Below are positions 26,690 through 34,312 of a DNA stretch of 40,617 bases, piece after piece. Numbering within the stretch: the stretch's first letter is position 1; every line of letters starts with the position of its first letter. Source of the DNA: Gammaproteobacteria bacterium (GTDB taxonomy: Bacteria; Pseudomonadota; Gammaproteobacteria; Chromatiales; Chromatiaceae); NCBI GenBank assembly GCA_020445205.1, contig JAGRHA010000153.1:1-40617 (forward strand), in the 5' to 3' direction. The notes beneath the pieces are model-generated. The model saw nothing but the letters and a program-made list of their open reading frames with translations. It made no database searches and was not told the origin of the DNA. The translations under genes were made by a program, and so were the position numbers.

Positions 26690-28189
26690 ATGAATTACAG
26701 CTGCAAGACCGAACCCAGCGCATCGATCAAGACCGCGTGCCTCATCGTCGGCGTGTTCCAGCACAATCGGCTGCCGCCACTCACCGGACAGTTCGACGAG
26801 GCGATCGGTGGTCAAATCAAGCGGGTTTTGCAGCGCAAAGACTTCACGGCTGAAGCGGGACAGACGCAGCTGCTCTACGATCCCGAGGGTTGCGCTGCCA
26901 GCCGCGTGATGTTGCTCGGTCTCGGCGACGAGAAATCATTCAACGTGCGCCAGTTCGGCAACGCCCTGGTGACAGGCCTGCAACAGTTGAACGGTGCTCA
27001 CGTCGGCGAATGCGCCGTACTGCTGCCGAACAAGGCCGAGGACAGCGACACCTACCGCCTCGTGCGCGAGGCCGTGCAGGCAGCCGAGACTGCCGTTTAC
27101 CGCTTCGACCGCTGCAAGAGTGACAGCAAGCCGCCGAAAAAACCGCTCAAGAAAGTAACCTTCGTCGTCGCTGCGCGCAGCCAGGTCAAAGCAGCCGAGC
27201 GCGCCTGTATGCACGGCAACGCGATCGGCATCGGCACCCGCCTCGCCAAAGACCTGGCCAACCTGCCGGGCAACCTGTGCACCCCGACCTACCTGGCCGA
27301 GCAGGCGCAGGCCTTGGCCCGTGGCAGTCGCAAGCTCAAGGTTACGGTCCTCAGTGAAGCACAGATGCAGAAGCTCGGCATGGGTAGCCTGCTCTCGGTG
27401 TCGCGTGGCAGCCGGCAGCCGGCCAAACTCATCGTGCTCGAATACAAAGGTGGTAAACCCGGCTCCAAACCGATCGCGCTCGTCGGCAAAGGCCTGACGT
27501 TCGATGCCGGCGGCATCTCGATCAAACCGGCCGCCAACATGGACGAGATGAAATACGACATGTGTGGTGGCGCAAGCGTCCTCGGCACCATTGCAGCATG
27601 TGCGGAACTCGAGTTACCGCTCAACGTCATCGGCGTGGTACCCAGTTCTGAGAACCTGCCCGACGGTGATGCCAACAAACCGGGCGACATCGTCACTTCG
27701 ATGTCTGGCCAAACCATCGAGATACTCAACACCGATGCCGAAGGCCGCCTGATTCTGTGTGACGCCCTCACCTATACCGAGCGCTTCGAGCCGGCCGCCG
27801 TGATCGACATCGCCACGCTGACCGGAGCCTGTATCGTCGCACTCGGCGATCAGGCGAGCGGTCTGTTGGCGAACGACGATTCATTGGCCGGTGAGCTGCT
27901 GGAATCGGGCACGGCATGTGGCGACCGTGCGTGGCAGTTGCCGCTGTGGGACGAGTACCAGCGCCAACTCGACAGTAATTTCGCGGATATCGCGAATATC
28001 GGTGGCGGACGTGGTGGCGGCACCATCACGGCGGCCTGTTTCCTGTCGCGGTTCACGAAGAAATTCAAATGGGCACATCTCGACATCGCCGGCACGGCCT
28101 GGCTGACCGGTGCGAAGAAAGGCGCCACAGGTCGCCCGGTGCCACTATTGACGGAGTTCCTTTTGCGTCGCGCCAAGGTAACGATGTGA
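26690..28189 (+). CDS. pepA: Leucyl aminopeptidase (M17)
   Basis: Hexameric dimetal cytosolic aminopeptidase of 499 residues; E. coli PepA also binds DNA at cer and carAB. Catalytic and metal-binding blocks are intact: 'ALVGKGLTFDAGGISIKPA', 'MKYDMCGGASVLGTI', the family signature 'NTDAEGRLILCDAL', and 'DIATLTGACIVALG'. The N-terminal domain contains a lysine-rich loop ('KSDSKPPKKPLKK') between strands. The ATG at 26690 follows GAGGGAATTC. It is followed 13 nt later by holC, the usual pairing. Confidence 0.97.
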   Translation: MNYSCKTEPSASIKTACLIVGVFQHNRLPPLTGQFDEAIGGQIKRVLQRKDFTAEAGQTQLLYDPEGCAASRVMLLGLGDEKSFNVRQFGNALVTGLQQLNGAHVGECAVLLPNKAEDSDTYRLVREAVQAAETAVYRFDRCKSDSKPPKKPLKKVTFVVAARSQVKAAERACMHGNAIGIGTRLAKDLANLPGNLCTPTYLAEQAQALARGSRKLKVTVLSEAQMQKLGMGSLLSVSRGSRQPAKLIVLEYKGGKPGSKPIALVGKGLTFDAGGISIKPAANMDEMKYDMCGGASVLGTIAACAELELPLNVIGVVPSSENLPDGDANKPGDIVTSMSGQTIEILNTDAEGRLILCDALTYTERFEPAAVIDIATLTGACIVALGDQASGLLANDDSLAGELLESGTACGDRAWQLPLWDEYQRQLDSNFADIANIGGGRGGGTITAACFLSRFTKKFKWAHLDIAGTAWLTGAKKGATGRPVPLLTEFLLRRAKVTM

Positions 28190-28202
28190 TCCGGCGGCCC
28201 AG

Positions 28203-28631
28203 GTGACGCAGATCGACTTCTACATCCTCGACGAGCAGGCGACGGGTGACCGTTACCAGCTCGCCTGCCGTGTTGCCGAACGCGCGCTGCGCGCCGGTAA
28301 ACGCGTACTGATCCACACGCCATCGCCGGGCGAGGCCCGGCATCTCGATCAGCTGCTGTGGACTTTGTGGGAAGCTGCGTTCGTTCCGCATGGCCTGCTC
28401 GGCCGCGACGAGCACGAATGCAATCCGATTCTGATCGGCGACGGTGGCAGTGATAACGAGGAACACGATGTATTGATCAATCTCGCCCCCGAAATTCCGA
28501 CGTTTTTCGGCCGCTTCCAACGTCTCATCGAGTGCGTCGATCACGACGACACGGTCAAATCGGCGAGTCGCGAACGCTTTCGCTACTACCGCGAACACGG
28601 CTACCCGCTGAGCACCCACACCATCACGTGA
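28203..28631 (+). CDS. holC: DNA polymerase III chi subunit
   Basis: Clamp-loader accessory protein that links the psi subunit and SSB. The 142-residue sequence begins 'TQIDFYILDEQATGDRYQLA' and has 'VAERALRAGKRVLIHTPSPG', 'LDQLLWTL', 'FVPHGLLG', and a C-terminal 'FRYYREHGYPLSTHTI', all typical of HolC. The start is GTG with AGG close by, 13 nt after pepA. In many relatives valS follows; here a terminator does. Confidence 0.93.
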   Translation: MTQIDFYILDEQATGDRYQLACRVAERALRAGKRVLIHTPSPGEARHLDQLLWTLWEAAFVPHGLLGRDEHECNPILIGDGGSDNEEHDVLINLAPEIPTFFGRFQRLIECVDHDDTVKSASRERFRYYREHGYPLSTHTIT

Positions 28632-28948
28632 TGGTCGGTACGCAGTGCAGGAAAACCTCACTCGCCATCACCTCGAACCCATGCACCGGCTTTCGATCGC
28701 GATTCGGGAAAAAACGGCGACTCTAGCGTGGCGGTCCACGCTTTTTGCGTCGTGCATGTGTCGGCCACCTGCCGTCGCGGCGACACAATACGGCGACGGA
28801 TGAGCGGCAGCCAACGCCGGGAACCCGACGCCTGTCACCTTTCCAGTGCCACGTCAGGGCGTCACTCGCTTCACGCGACCCACGGCGGTCAGAGAGCCAG
28901 CGGCCCGCCTGCCCTTCTCGGCTGCGCCGCCCAGCCACATCGATTCGC
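28632..28948. other. Intergenic stretch without a convincing gene
   Basis: 317 nt between the convergent holC and anti-sigma genes. Apart from the terminator at 28725-28746 I see nothing here. Open frames through it have arginine- and histidine-rich translations of the kind GC-rich non-coding DNA gives. Confidence 0.6.
28725..28746 (+). terminator. Intrinsic terminator after pepA-holC
   Basis: Perfect 7-bp stem AGCGTGG / CCACGCT with loop CGGT, running straight into a T-run of five Ts, 94 nt past the holC stop. Confidence 0.85.
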
Positions 28949-29542
28949 CTACATCATCCCTGAGCGCAAGTCGGCCCACTCGGCCTTTCCCGACCGACAG
29001 GCAATACCACGCCTCACCTCGACAATGCCGCCTTCGTCCACGCGCTCTTCGTACTCCCGGCAAAACCGGCTATCAGCGGTGCGATAGGTGCGTACCGGCA
29101 TCACTTCGATGCGCGCTTTACCCGGCACGACAGACCAACTGGCCACGGTGCCACTCGGCACATTCTCAAGAGTCTGCGCGCGCAGGAGCGCCATCTGTGC
29201 CTGGATCTTGGCCAGCTGATCCTGCATCTGGTCGTCGAGCGCGACCTGCCGGATCAACAAAACAGCGATCACAGCAAGACTGGCGGCCAAAGCAAACGGC
29301 AGGACCCGCTGCACCAGGCTCTTCCGATATCGATGCACCACGCCGTGTATCGACAGCGGAATCTGTTCGCTGGCGATCGGCGCGTACGCCGAGCTCAGCG
29401 CTTCATTCAGGCCGCGGATCTTCTCGACATAAGACCGCGTCTCATGATCAGTATCGAGGACATTCCGTACCGCTTGGGATTCCTGGGCGCCCAGCTCGCC
29501 GTCAACATAGGCCCCCAACCACCCGCGCTTTTCGTCGTTCAT
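28949..29542 (-). CDS. Membrane anti-sigma factor
   Basis: A 197-residue single-pass membrane protein that I read as the anti-sigma factor of the sigma gene it overlaps. The N-terminal cytoplasmic part ('WLGAYVDGELGAQESQAVRN') is like a RseA/RskA-type anti-sigma domain without the zinc-binding HxxxCxxC. One TM segment lies at about 81-97, a coiled coil at about 102-124, and the periplasmic tail 'RTYRTADSRFCREYEERV...GIACRSGKAEW' resembles the C-terminus of 17-kDa surface antigens (Cys161 and Cys182). Its ATG overlaps the sigma stop codon (ATGA), so the two are made in step. The tail could be the sensory part. Confidence 0.85.
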   Translation of the reverse strand: MNDEKRGWLGAYVDGELGAQESQAVRNVLDTDHETRSYVEKIRGLNEALSSAYAPIASEQIPLSIHGVVHRYRKSLVQRVLPFALAASLAVIAVLLIRQVALDDQMQDQLAKIQAQMALLRAQTLENVPSGTVASWSVVPGKARIEVMPVRTYRTADSRFCREYEERVDEGGIVEVRRGIACRSGKAEWADLRSGMM

Positions 29543-30060
29543 CCCAGTGCCTCCAACTCAAGCTTCACGCTGTCTTCGCCGAGCTGCTCGATCAGTGCCT
29601 TACGCGCACGCACCAGACGACTGGTCACCGTACCCATGGGCACCTGCAGAATGTCTGCCGTTTCTCTGTACGACAGGCCCTCGACGCAAACCAGCATGAG
29701 CACCGTCCGATGTTCTTCGGACAACGCAGCCATGCCGCGTTGAATCTCGTGCAACGCCATCTCGCCTTCGAGCGAGTCTGCGTTGCGAGCAGAAACGTCC
29801 GCTACCTGGCGCATTTGCTCCACCCCACGATCCTGAACCGATGCAGAGCGCAAACTATCGAGATGCAGATTACGAATCACTCGATACAACCAGCTGTCGA
29901 GGCGAGTGTCCGGCTGCAGGCGGTGCTGGTGCTTGAGTAGTCGTTCACACGCTGCCTGCACCAGCTCATCGCCACGGTCACGCTCCCCGCTCAGCCCACA
30001 GGCGAACCTCCGCATACGCGGAATCAGTTCGATCAGCTGCTGGGTCAGATCTGTTCGCAC
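29539..30060 (-). CDS. ECF-family RNA polymerase sigma factor
   Basis: A 173-residue sigma factor with only regions 2 and 4. Region 2 is about residues 10-75 ('GDELVQAACERLLKHQH', 'LDSWLYRVIRNLHLDSLRS'); region 4 is about 115-160 ('LSEEHRTVLMLVCVEGLSYR', 'ETADILQVPMGTVTSRLVRA'). It has no region 1 or 3. The best start is GTG at 30060; an upstream ATG in the same frame is closed by a stop. An upstream element shared with two other genes of this island suggests that it transcribes its own gene. The anti-sigma gene overlaps its end. The ECF group cannot be fixed by eye. Confidence 0.93.
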   Translation of the reverse strand: MRTDLTQQLIELIPRMRRFACGLSGERDRGDELVQAACERLLKHQHRLQPDTRLDSWLYRVIRNLHLDSLRSASVQDRGVEQMRQVADVSARNADSLEGEMALHEIQRGMAALSEEHRTVLMLVCVEGLSYRETADILQVPMGTVTSRLVRARKALIEQLGEDSVKLELEALG

Positions 30061-30095
30061 CCAAAATTCACATTCAGCGACGATTCATACGTGTA

Positions 30096-30125
30096 ATAAA
30101 CGTGTGAGCCCGGGATTTTCATCCC
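30096..30125 (-). promoter_or_regulatory. Predicted ECF promoter of the sigma/anti-sigma operon
   Basis: On the minus strand GGGATGAAAA (30125-30116), 13 nt, then CGTTTAT (30102-30096), about 36 nt before the sigma start. The -35-like part is also a palindrome, GGGAT-GAAA-ATCCC. The same element with the same spacer occurs at 30164-30193 and 35525-35554. Confidence 0.65.
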
Positions 30126-30163
30126 ACCTCACGCACATTGCCGACAACTTTTTTCTTCCTGAC

Positions 30164-30193
30164 GGGATGAAAACGCTATCCTGAAGCGTTTAT
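30164..30193 (+). promoter_or_regulatory. Predicted ECF promoter of the divergent small exported protein
   Basis: GGGATGAAAA (30164-30173), 13 nt, CGTTTAT (30187-30193): identical boxes and spacing to the divergent copy for the sigma gene. A perfect 7-bp inverted repeat, AAACGCT / AGCGTTT (30171-30177 and 30185-30191), spans the spacer. Confidence 0.65.
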
Positions 30194-30295
30194 GAAACAA
30201 GACCATTCATCCACGCCGTGAAGTCGATGACCCTGAAACGCGAGGCCGCCAATCCGGAATCAGATGTGAATCCGACATGCGCCACGAGCGGTCAC

Positions 30296-30586
30296 ATGTC
30301 CCGATGGCTGCGCACGTCGGCGACGAGCGCGCGTTTGATTGCCCTGGCATTCTGCCTCGCCGCATCTGGCATTGCCATCGCCGATGAGCCGCCGATGCCG
30401 ACGCCGCAGGACACGGTCATCCCGATCACTGATGACGACGACGCCGAGCCGTCGCTCGACGATGGCAGCGCCACGCTACCTGCGAATCCGTCGCGACCGC
30501 CGAGCGGCCTGCAACCGCTATCCCCGACCGAGGAGCGACGACTCCTGGGCAGCTGGGGCGATATCACCGAAGAGGCCGAGGACTGA
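30296..30586 (+). CDS. Small exported acidic protein of unknown function
   Basis: A 96-residue protein with a clear signal peptide from the ATG at 30296 ('MSRWLRTSATSARL' then 'IALAFCLAASGIAIA', cleavage likely before DEPPMP). The mature part, about 67 residues, is acidic and proline-rich ('PITDDDDAEPSLDDG', 'NPSRPPSGLQPLSPTE') and ends 'LLGSWGDITEEAED'. Family unknown. In-frame starts at 30218 (GTG) and 30227 (ATG) would give an unusually long N-region, though they lie closer to the predicted promoter; the choice is uncertain. It is divergent from the sigma gene, carries the same promoter element, and so is a likely direct target. It ends 12 nt from the convergent lipoprotein gene. Confidence 0.6.
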   Translation: MSRWLRTSATSARLIALAFCLAASGIAIADEPPMPTPQDTVIPITDDDDAEPSLDDGSATLPANPSRPPSGLQPLSPTEERRLLGSWGDITEEAED

Positions 30587-30598
30587 CCGGTGACAGCT

Positions 30599-31018
30599 TC
30601 AGAGGCCTGACAGCGCGTCTCCCTGCCGGAAATAGCGGTAACGGACGATCTGCTCGTGTTCGCCGGACTTGTCCTGAATCACCTTGTAGTAGGTGCCACC
30701 CTGCTGGACGATGTGTCGGCACCTGGGCTTCCCTTTGACGAACTCGAGACAGATCTGACCATCAGGCTTGAGTTGCCAGGAGCCGATCCGGCGTGTCCAT
30801 AGACGTTCCTGCAGTGCCTGACCGTTCGGGTGGTAGTAGGTGAAACTGTTGAACCCGGTGTTCAGGTTATACGACTCCACGGTATTGCCAACGAACAATC
30901 GATTCACCTCGGCGGCGCTGAGCACCCGCGATTCCTGTCGCACCAGATTGGCGTTGCAGCCGGCAAGCAGTACCGACGACATCACAAGCAGCAGAACGGT
31001 TCGTAGTGTTTCGGTCAT
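30599..31018 (-). CDS. Putative lipoprotein
   Basis: A 139-residue lipoprotein with signal 'TLRTVLLLVMSSVLLAGC' (lipobox LAGC, Cys about residue 21). The mature part has 'LFVGNTVESYN', 'SFTYYHPNGQALQERLW' and 'GSWQLKPDGQICLEFVKGKP' with 'RCRHIVQQGGTYYKV', an arrangement loosely like DUF995 beta-proteins: a 'GNT' start, a tyrosine pair and paired cysteines. The ATG at 31018 has GAGG eight bases upstream, placed just behind the stop of the preceding gene, so the two are probably translated together. It is last in the minus-strand cluster. Confidence 0.8.
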   Translation of the reverse strand: MTETLRTVLLLVMSSVLLAGCNANLVRQESRVLSAAEVNRLFVGNTVESYNLNTGFNSFTYYHPNGQALQERLWTRRIGSWQLKPDGQICLEFVKGKPRCRHIVQQGGTYYKVIQDKSGEHEQIVRYRYFRQGDALSGL

Positions 31019-31028
31019 TCCGACTTCC

Positions 31029-31664
31029 TCATTGTCCCTTGCGAAGTTCACGTACCAGCGCACTGACTTTCTTGTAACTCGCCGACTTGGGCGGTAGTAG
31101 CGCGACGAGCTTCCGCGAGGTCTTTTTCTTTGCAGTGGTCCGGTTCAGATCGACGACCAGCCCCAGCTCTTCGCTATAGGAGAATTCACGCCGTTCGCGG
31201 AACACGCGATTATGAAGCTTGCGGTGAATGGTGAACCGTTCGCAGCTGTATCGCTGTACCATGCGCCCCTTCGACAATACGCTCTCCTGTCGTTTGCCGA
31301 GGTACTGGCAATCCCACTCGCGCACACTCGTATGGCCGTCGTGCGTGACGCGCTGGATGGAGAATTCCACGTGCCGCCCAGGATTGAGCGAATCCAACGA
31401 ATCCGGCTGGCCTTTGACCACCGTTTGACGATAGCCGCGACCGCTGAGGAAGTCCTTCCGCTCGAGCACCGGCAGAATCGGATTCACCGAACGGACATAG
31501 CGGCGTTTTCTGTCGTCTTCCCAGACCTTGCGCTGTGCTGTCGACTCAATGAGTTTTTCTACGTCACCATCCGAATAGACGGCGACACTACCCACCGGTA
31601 CCGCTGCAGCCAGCGCACCCGACAGCACCATCAATGCGCCAGCCATTAACGAACGTCTATGCAT
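31029..31664 (-). CDS. Exported protein of unknown function
   Basis: A 211-residue protein with an N-terminal signal peptide ('MHRRSLMAGALMVLSG', 'ALAAAVPVG') and a basic mature part: 'YSDGDVEKLIESTAQRKVWE', 'RYVRSVNPILPVLERKDFLS', 'EWDCQYLGKRQES', 'YSCERFTIHRKLH' and 'EELGLVVDLNRTT'. Two cysteines could pair in the periplasm. The segment 'GRHVEFSIQRVTHDGHTSVR' onward has an alternating beta pattern. I do not recognise the family. GGAGG lies directly before the ATG. It follows the hydrolase gene by 76 nt, with no terminator between them, and precedes the lipoprotein by 10 nt. Confidence 0.78.
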   Translation of the reverse strand: MHRRSLMAGALMVLSGALAAAVPVGSVAVYSDGDVEKLIESTAQRKVWEDDRKRRYVRSVNPILPVLERKDFLSGRGYRQTVVKGQPDSLDSLNPGRHVEFSIQRVTHDGHTSVREWDCQYLGKRQESVLSKGRMVQRYSCERFTIHRKLHNRVFRERREFSYSEELGLVVDLNRTTAKKKTSRKLVALLPPKSASYKKVSALVRELRKGQ

Positions 31665-31740
31665 GTAACCTCCTCTGTCAACGAGCCGGTCCCGCCCGCT
31701 GTTGAATGTTCATTGTCGTGGTCAATCACGGGCTGCGCCG

Positions 31741-32598
31741 TCAGGCATAGCAGTGAGCAAATACGGCTTTGTCGAGCTGCCCCACGAGCACGGCCTGGCT
31801 GAATGAATGCCCGACGCCGGGCATCAACTGCAGGTCGACTCTACCGCCCTGCCCCGCCGACAACGCACGCGTATTCATTGCCTTCACCCAGGTTTCCGCC
31901 CTCGCGACGCGATGAGGACCCTGAGATCGGCACACCATAGGTCGCTGGTTCAGTTCTTCGTCATCAACGCGGTTGTCCTGTTCACCGACCAACACCAGCA
32001 CGCGAATGCGCAATGCCGCCCACAGGTTCAGGCGCGCGCCATACAGCCCTTTCGCATCCGACACGCCATAGGGATAGGTATACGCCGGGTCGGGCAAGGT
32101 ATACCAACCCGCAGACCCGATACTGAGGCGCCGGACACGTTGTGGGTGAACGAACGCAAAGCGGTGTGCAAACTGAGCGCCTCCGGAGAACCCGAACAGA
32201 TCGACCCTCGAGGTGTCGCATGCGGTGCGCACGTGCACATCGTTGAGCACCCGAATCAACGCCAGGTCGGCGCGAGGCCCGACACCTTTGTTGCCCAGGC
32301 GCTGGTAGCCGGGAAACTCGGCAGCCGTGAAACACGGTGCCACCAGTAGCGCACCGTGGTCCTGCGCCATGCGTTTGAACATCTCAATGTGTTCACGCGC
32401 ATTACGTGAGATACCGTGTACCGATACCAGTACGCGACCCGATAACACACGTGTCGGCACGAAAAGAAAGTACGCGAGCCCCGTTACGTCACCCGGCACG
32501 AAATGCAACCCTTCTTGCGGCCCGCCTTGCGCCAGCACCCCATCGCAAGCGCTGATCACCTCCGCCGCACCGCTGACCGATACCATCGAAGGGTTCAC
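31741..32598 (-). CDS. Alpha/beta hydrolase
   Basis: A 285-residue alpha/beta-hydrolase, probably cytoplasmic as no signal peptide is seen. The oxyanion-hole segment 'VLVSVHGISRNAREHIEMF' is followed by the nucleophile elbow 'LFGFSGGAQFAHRFA' (Ser138), an acid in 'VLVGEQDNRVDD' (Asp208) and a histidine in 'PGVGHSFSQA' (His264), a complete triad. The type is near PHB-depolymerase/feruloyl-esterase-like proteins, but the substrate is unknown. The start is probably GTG at 32598, whose last bases overlap the ABC transporter stop (GTGA); an ATG four codons later is possible. Coupling to the exporter suggests work on the same molecule. Confidence 0.85.
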   Translation of the reverse strand: MNPSMVSVSGAAEVISACDGVLAQGGPQEGLHFVPGDVTGLAYFLFVPTRVLSGRVLVSVHGISRNAREHIEMFKRMAQDHGALLVAPCFTAAEFPGYQRLGNKGVGPRADLALIRVLNDVHVRTACDTSRVDLFGFSGGAQFAHRFAFVHPQRVRRLSIGSAGWYTLPDPAYTYPYGVSDAKGLYGARLNLWAALRIRVLVLVGEQDNRVDDEELNQRPMVCRSQGPHRVARAETWVKAMNTRALSAGQGGRVDLQLMPGVGHSFSQAVLVGQLDKAVFAHCYA

Positions 32599-34298
32599 TT
32601 GCGCACCTCACAGTGACCGATGTTCACGTCAACCTTCGATGAACAGGGTGCATCGTCTCCATCACCGTCGAGCCGCGTGGGTTTCGGCAATTCCTTCAAC
32701 ACGCCGTCTGTGAGTTGCCAGAACGTATCGCATAACGCCCATGAGGTGCGACGATGAGTCGCCATGATCACTGTACCGTCAAAGCACTGAAGGACCCGAT
32801 TCAGCGCCCGTATCGCCCGCAAATCCAGGTTTGCATCGGCCTCATCGAGCAACAGAATCTTCGGTGACGAAAGCAGGGCCCTGGCAAGGGAAACACGTAC
32901 TCTTTCGCCCTGCGAAAGATTCGTGCCACCTTCGGCGATACGCGCGTCGAGCCCCCCCGGAACGCGCGCAACGAGCTCGATGAGATCACATGCCGACAAA
33001 ATCCTGTCGAGTTCGCCCGTGTCGACGTCACCCGCACCATACGTGATGTTCTTCTTCAGGCTGCCACGGATCAGCGGAATATCGGCGCTCACATATGCGA
33101 CTTGTCGACGCAACGAGGAGAGTTCCACTTTGGCGGTATCCTGTCCATCGATGAGCACCCTACCGGCGTCTGCATCGAACAACCTGCCGACGAGCCCGAG
33201 CAATGTCGACTTGCCACTACCGTTGGCTCCCATCAACGCAACCTTGGCGCGTGGCGTCACTGCCGCATTCAGGGTCTCCAGCACGTTGTCCACCCGCACC
33301 GATTCGAAGCGGACAGAACCTTCGGTGATGACAAGCGCATCCGCATCGCGTGGACGCGGAATCCGGACCGAGCGTCGTGCAACCGCGGCCAAATGCTGTT
33401 TGGCCACTTGCGAGGCCAACCAGTATTCTTGTGCGCGCCCCACGTCGCGCAACGGCGGCGTGAGGAAACCAACGATGCTTATCGCCGCTGCCAGCATGCC
33501 GGCATTGAGTTCGTTAACCGGCAGAAGGCTTGCAATGCCGATCAATACCGCAACGCTGCCACCCGCTGCGGCATCGATCACCGCACGTAAGGTACCGACC
33601 GAACCGGCCCTGCGCACTGACGCCGTGATCAGACGATCGGACTGAACGCGTAATCGCCGACGCTCACGCCTGCGCTCATCGAAAGCCTGAACAGTCGCAA
33701 GGCCAGCCAGCTTTTCGCTCACATTGGCCGACAGGCTCGCATGACACCGACGGGCCTCGCTGATCAGGGTACGCAAGCGTGGACTGAACCAGAGAATCCA
33801 GGCAGTCGTGCCAGCCAGCACGGCCGACACCCCCACGGCGAAACTCCAATGTAGGAGGTACAGCGCAATCAAGCCGATCATCACCGCAGCCGATGCCACC
33901 AGCAGCCGCGCCAATCCCAGGCTGACCCAGCGCCGCAGTGCGGACAGATCACCCACGAACTTCATCAACACGCCGCCTTTGCGGTGTTGTCTGAACTGGC
34001 GCAGATCTGTGTCCAGCAAGCGCGAGAACAAACGGCTGCGTACCGCTCGCACGTAGTACTGTCCAAGCAGTTCCGCATGGACACGCTCGATTCGACGCAA
34101 CAACGCCACGACGATCACGGCGGCCCCCAGGGCGAGGAAAACCAGCACGGGTGTCGGCGCAGCACTGCCCACGCTGTCAAAAACCGCTTTCACCATCCAT
34201 GCGCTGAGGACGGCGAGCAATCCTTGGCCGAGGCCGTTCAATACCAACCAGATGAACAGCCGACGGCGCTGGCCGACAAACATTTTCGGCAGTCGCAT
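32595..34298 (-). CDS. ABC exporter, fused membrane and ATPase domains
   Basis: A 567-residue half-transporter that would work as a dimer. About six TM segments lie at residues 15-285 and the ATPase domain at about 325-540: Walker A 'GANGSGKST' (357-365), signature 'LSQGE' (461-465), Walker B 'ILLLDEADANLD' (Glu486) and switch 'ATHRR' (His515). The Q-loop reads 'AYVSADIPLIRGSL'; the usual Gln is Ala405, which is odd. No peptidase domain, membrane-fusion protein or TolC gene is near, so export may stop at the periplasm. The start is ATG at 34298, or GTG at 34316, which would overlap the upstream stop codon. The family exports lipids, peptides or drugs; the cargo here is unknown. Confidence 0.9.
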   Translation of the reverse strand: MRLPKMFVGQRRRLFIWLVLNGLGQGLLAVLSAWMVKAVFDSVGSAAPTPVLVFLALGAAVIVVALLRRIERVHAELLGQYYVRAVRSRLFSRLLDTDLRQFRQHRKGGVLMKFVGDLSALRRWVSLGLARLLVASAAVMIGLIALYLLHWSFAVGVSAVLAGTTAWILWFSPRLRTLISEARRCHASLSANVSEKLAGLATVQAFDERRRERRRLRVQSDRLITASVRRAGSVGTLRAVIDAAAGGSVAVLIGIASLLPVNELNAGMLAAAISIVGFLTPPLRDVGRAQEYWLASQVAKQHLAAVARRSVRIPRPRDADALVITEGSVRFESVRVDNVLETLNAAVTPRAKVALMGANGSGKSTLLGLVGRLFDADAGRVLIDGQDTAKVELSSLRRQVAYVSADIPLIRGSLKKNITYGAGDVDTGELDRILSACDLIELVARVPGGLDARIAEGGTNLSQGERVRVSLARALLSSPKILLLDEADANLDLRAIRALNRVLQCFDGTVIMATHRRTSWALCDTFWQLTDGVLKELPKPTRLDGDGDDAPCSSKVDVNIGHCEVRK

Positions 34299-34312
34299 CG
34301 AGGCCACTGCCG

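Noticed and set aside
28728..29087. 119-codon plus-strand frame at the end of the anti-sigma gene
   Set aside because: It begins inside the holC terminator and is mostly antisense to the anti-sigma gene, with His/Arg-rich composition.
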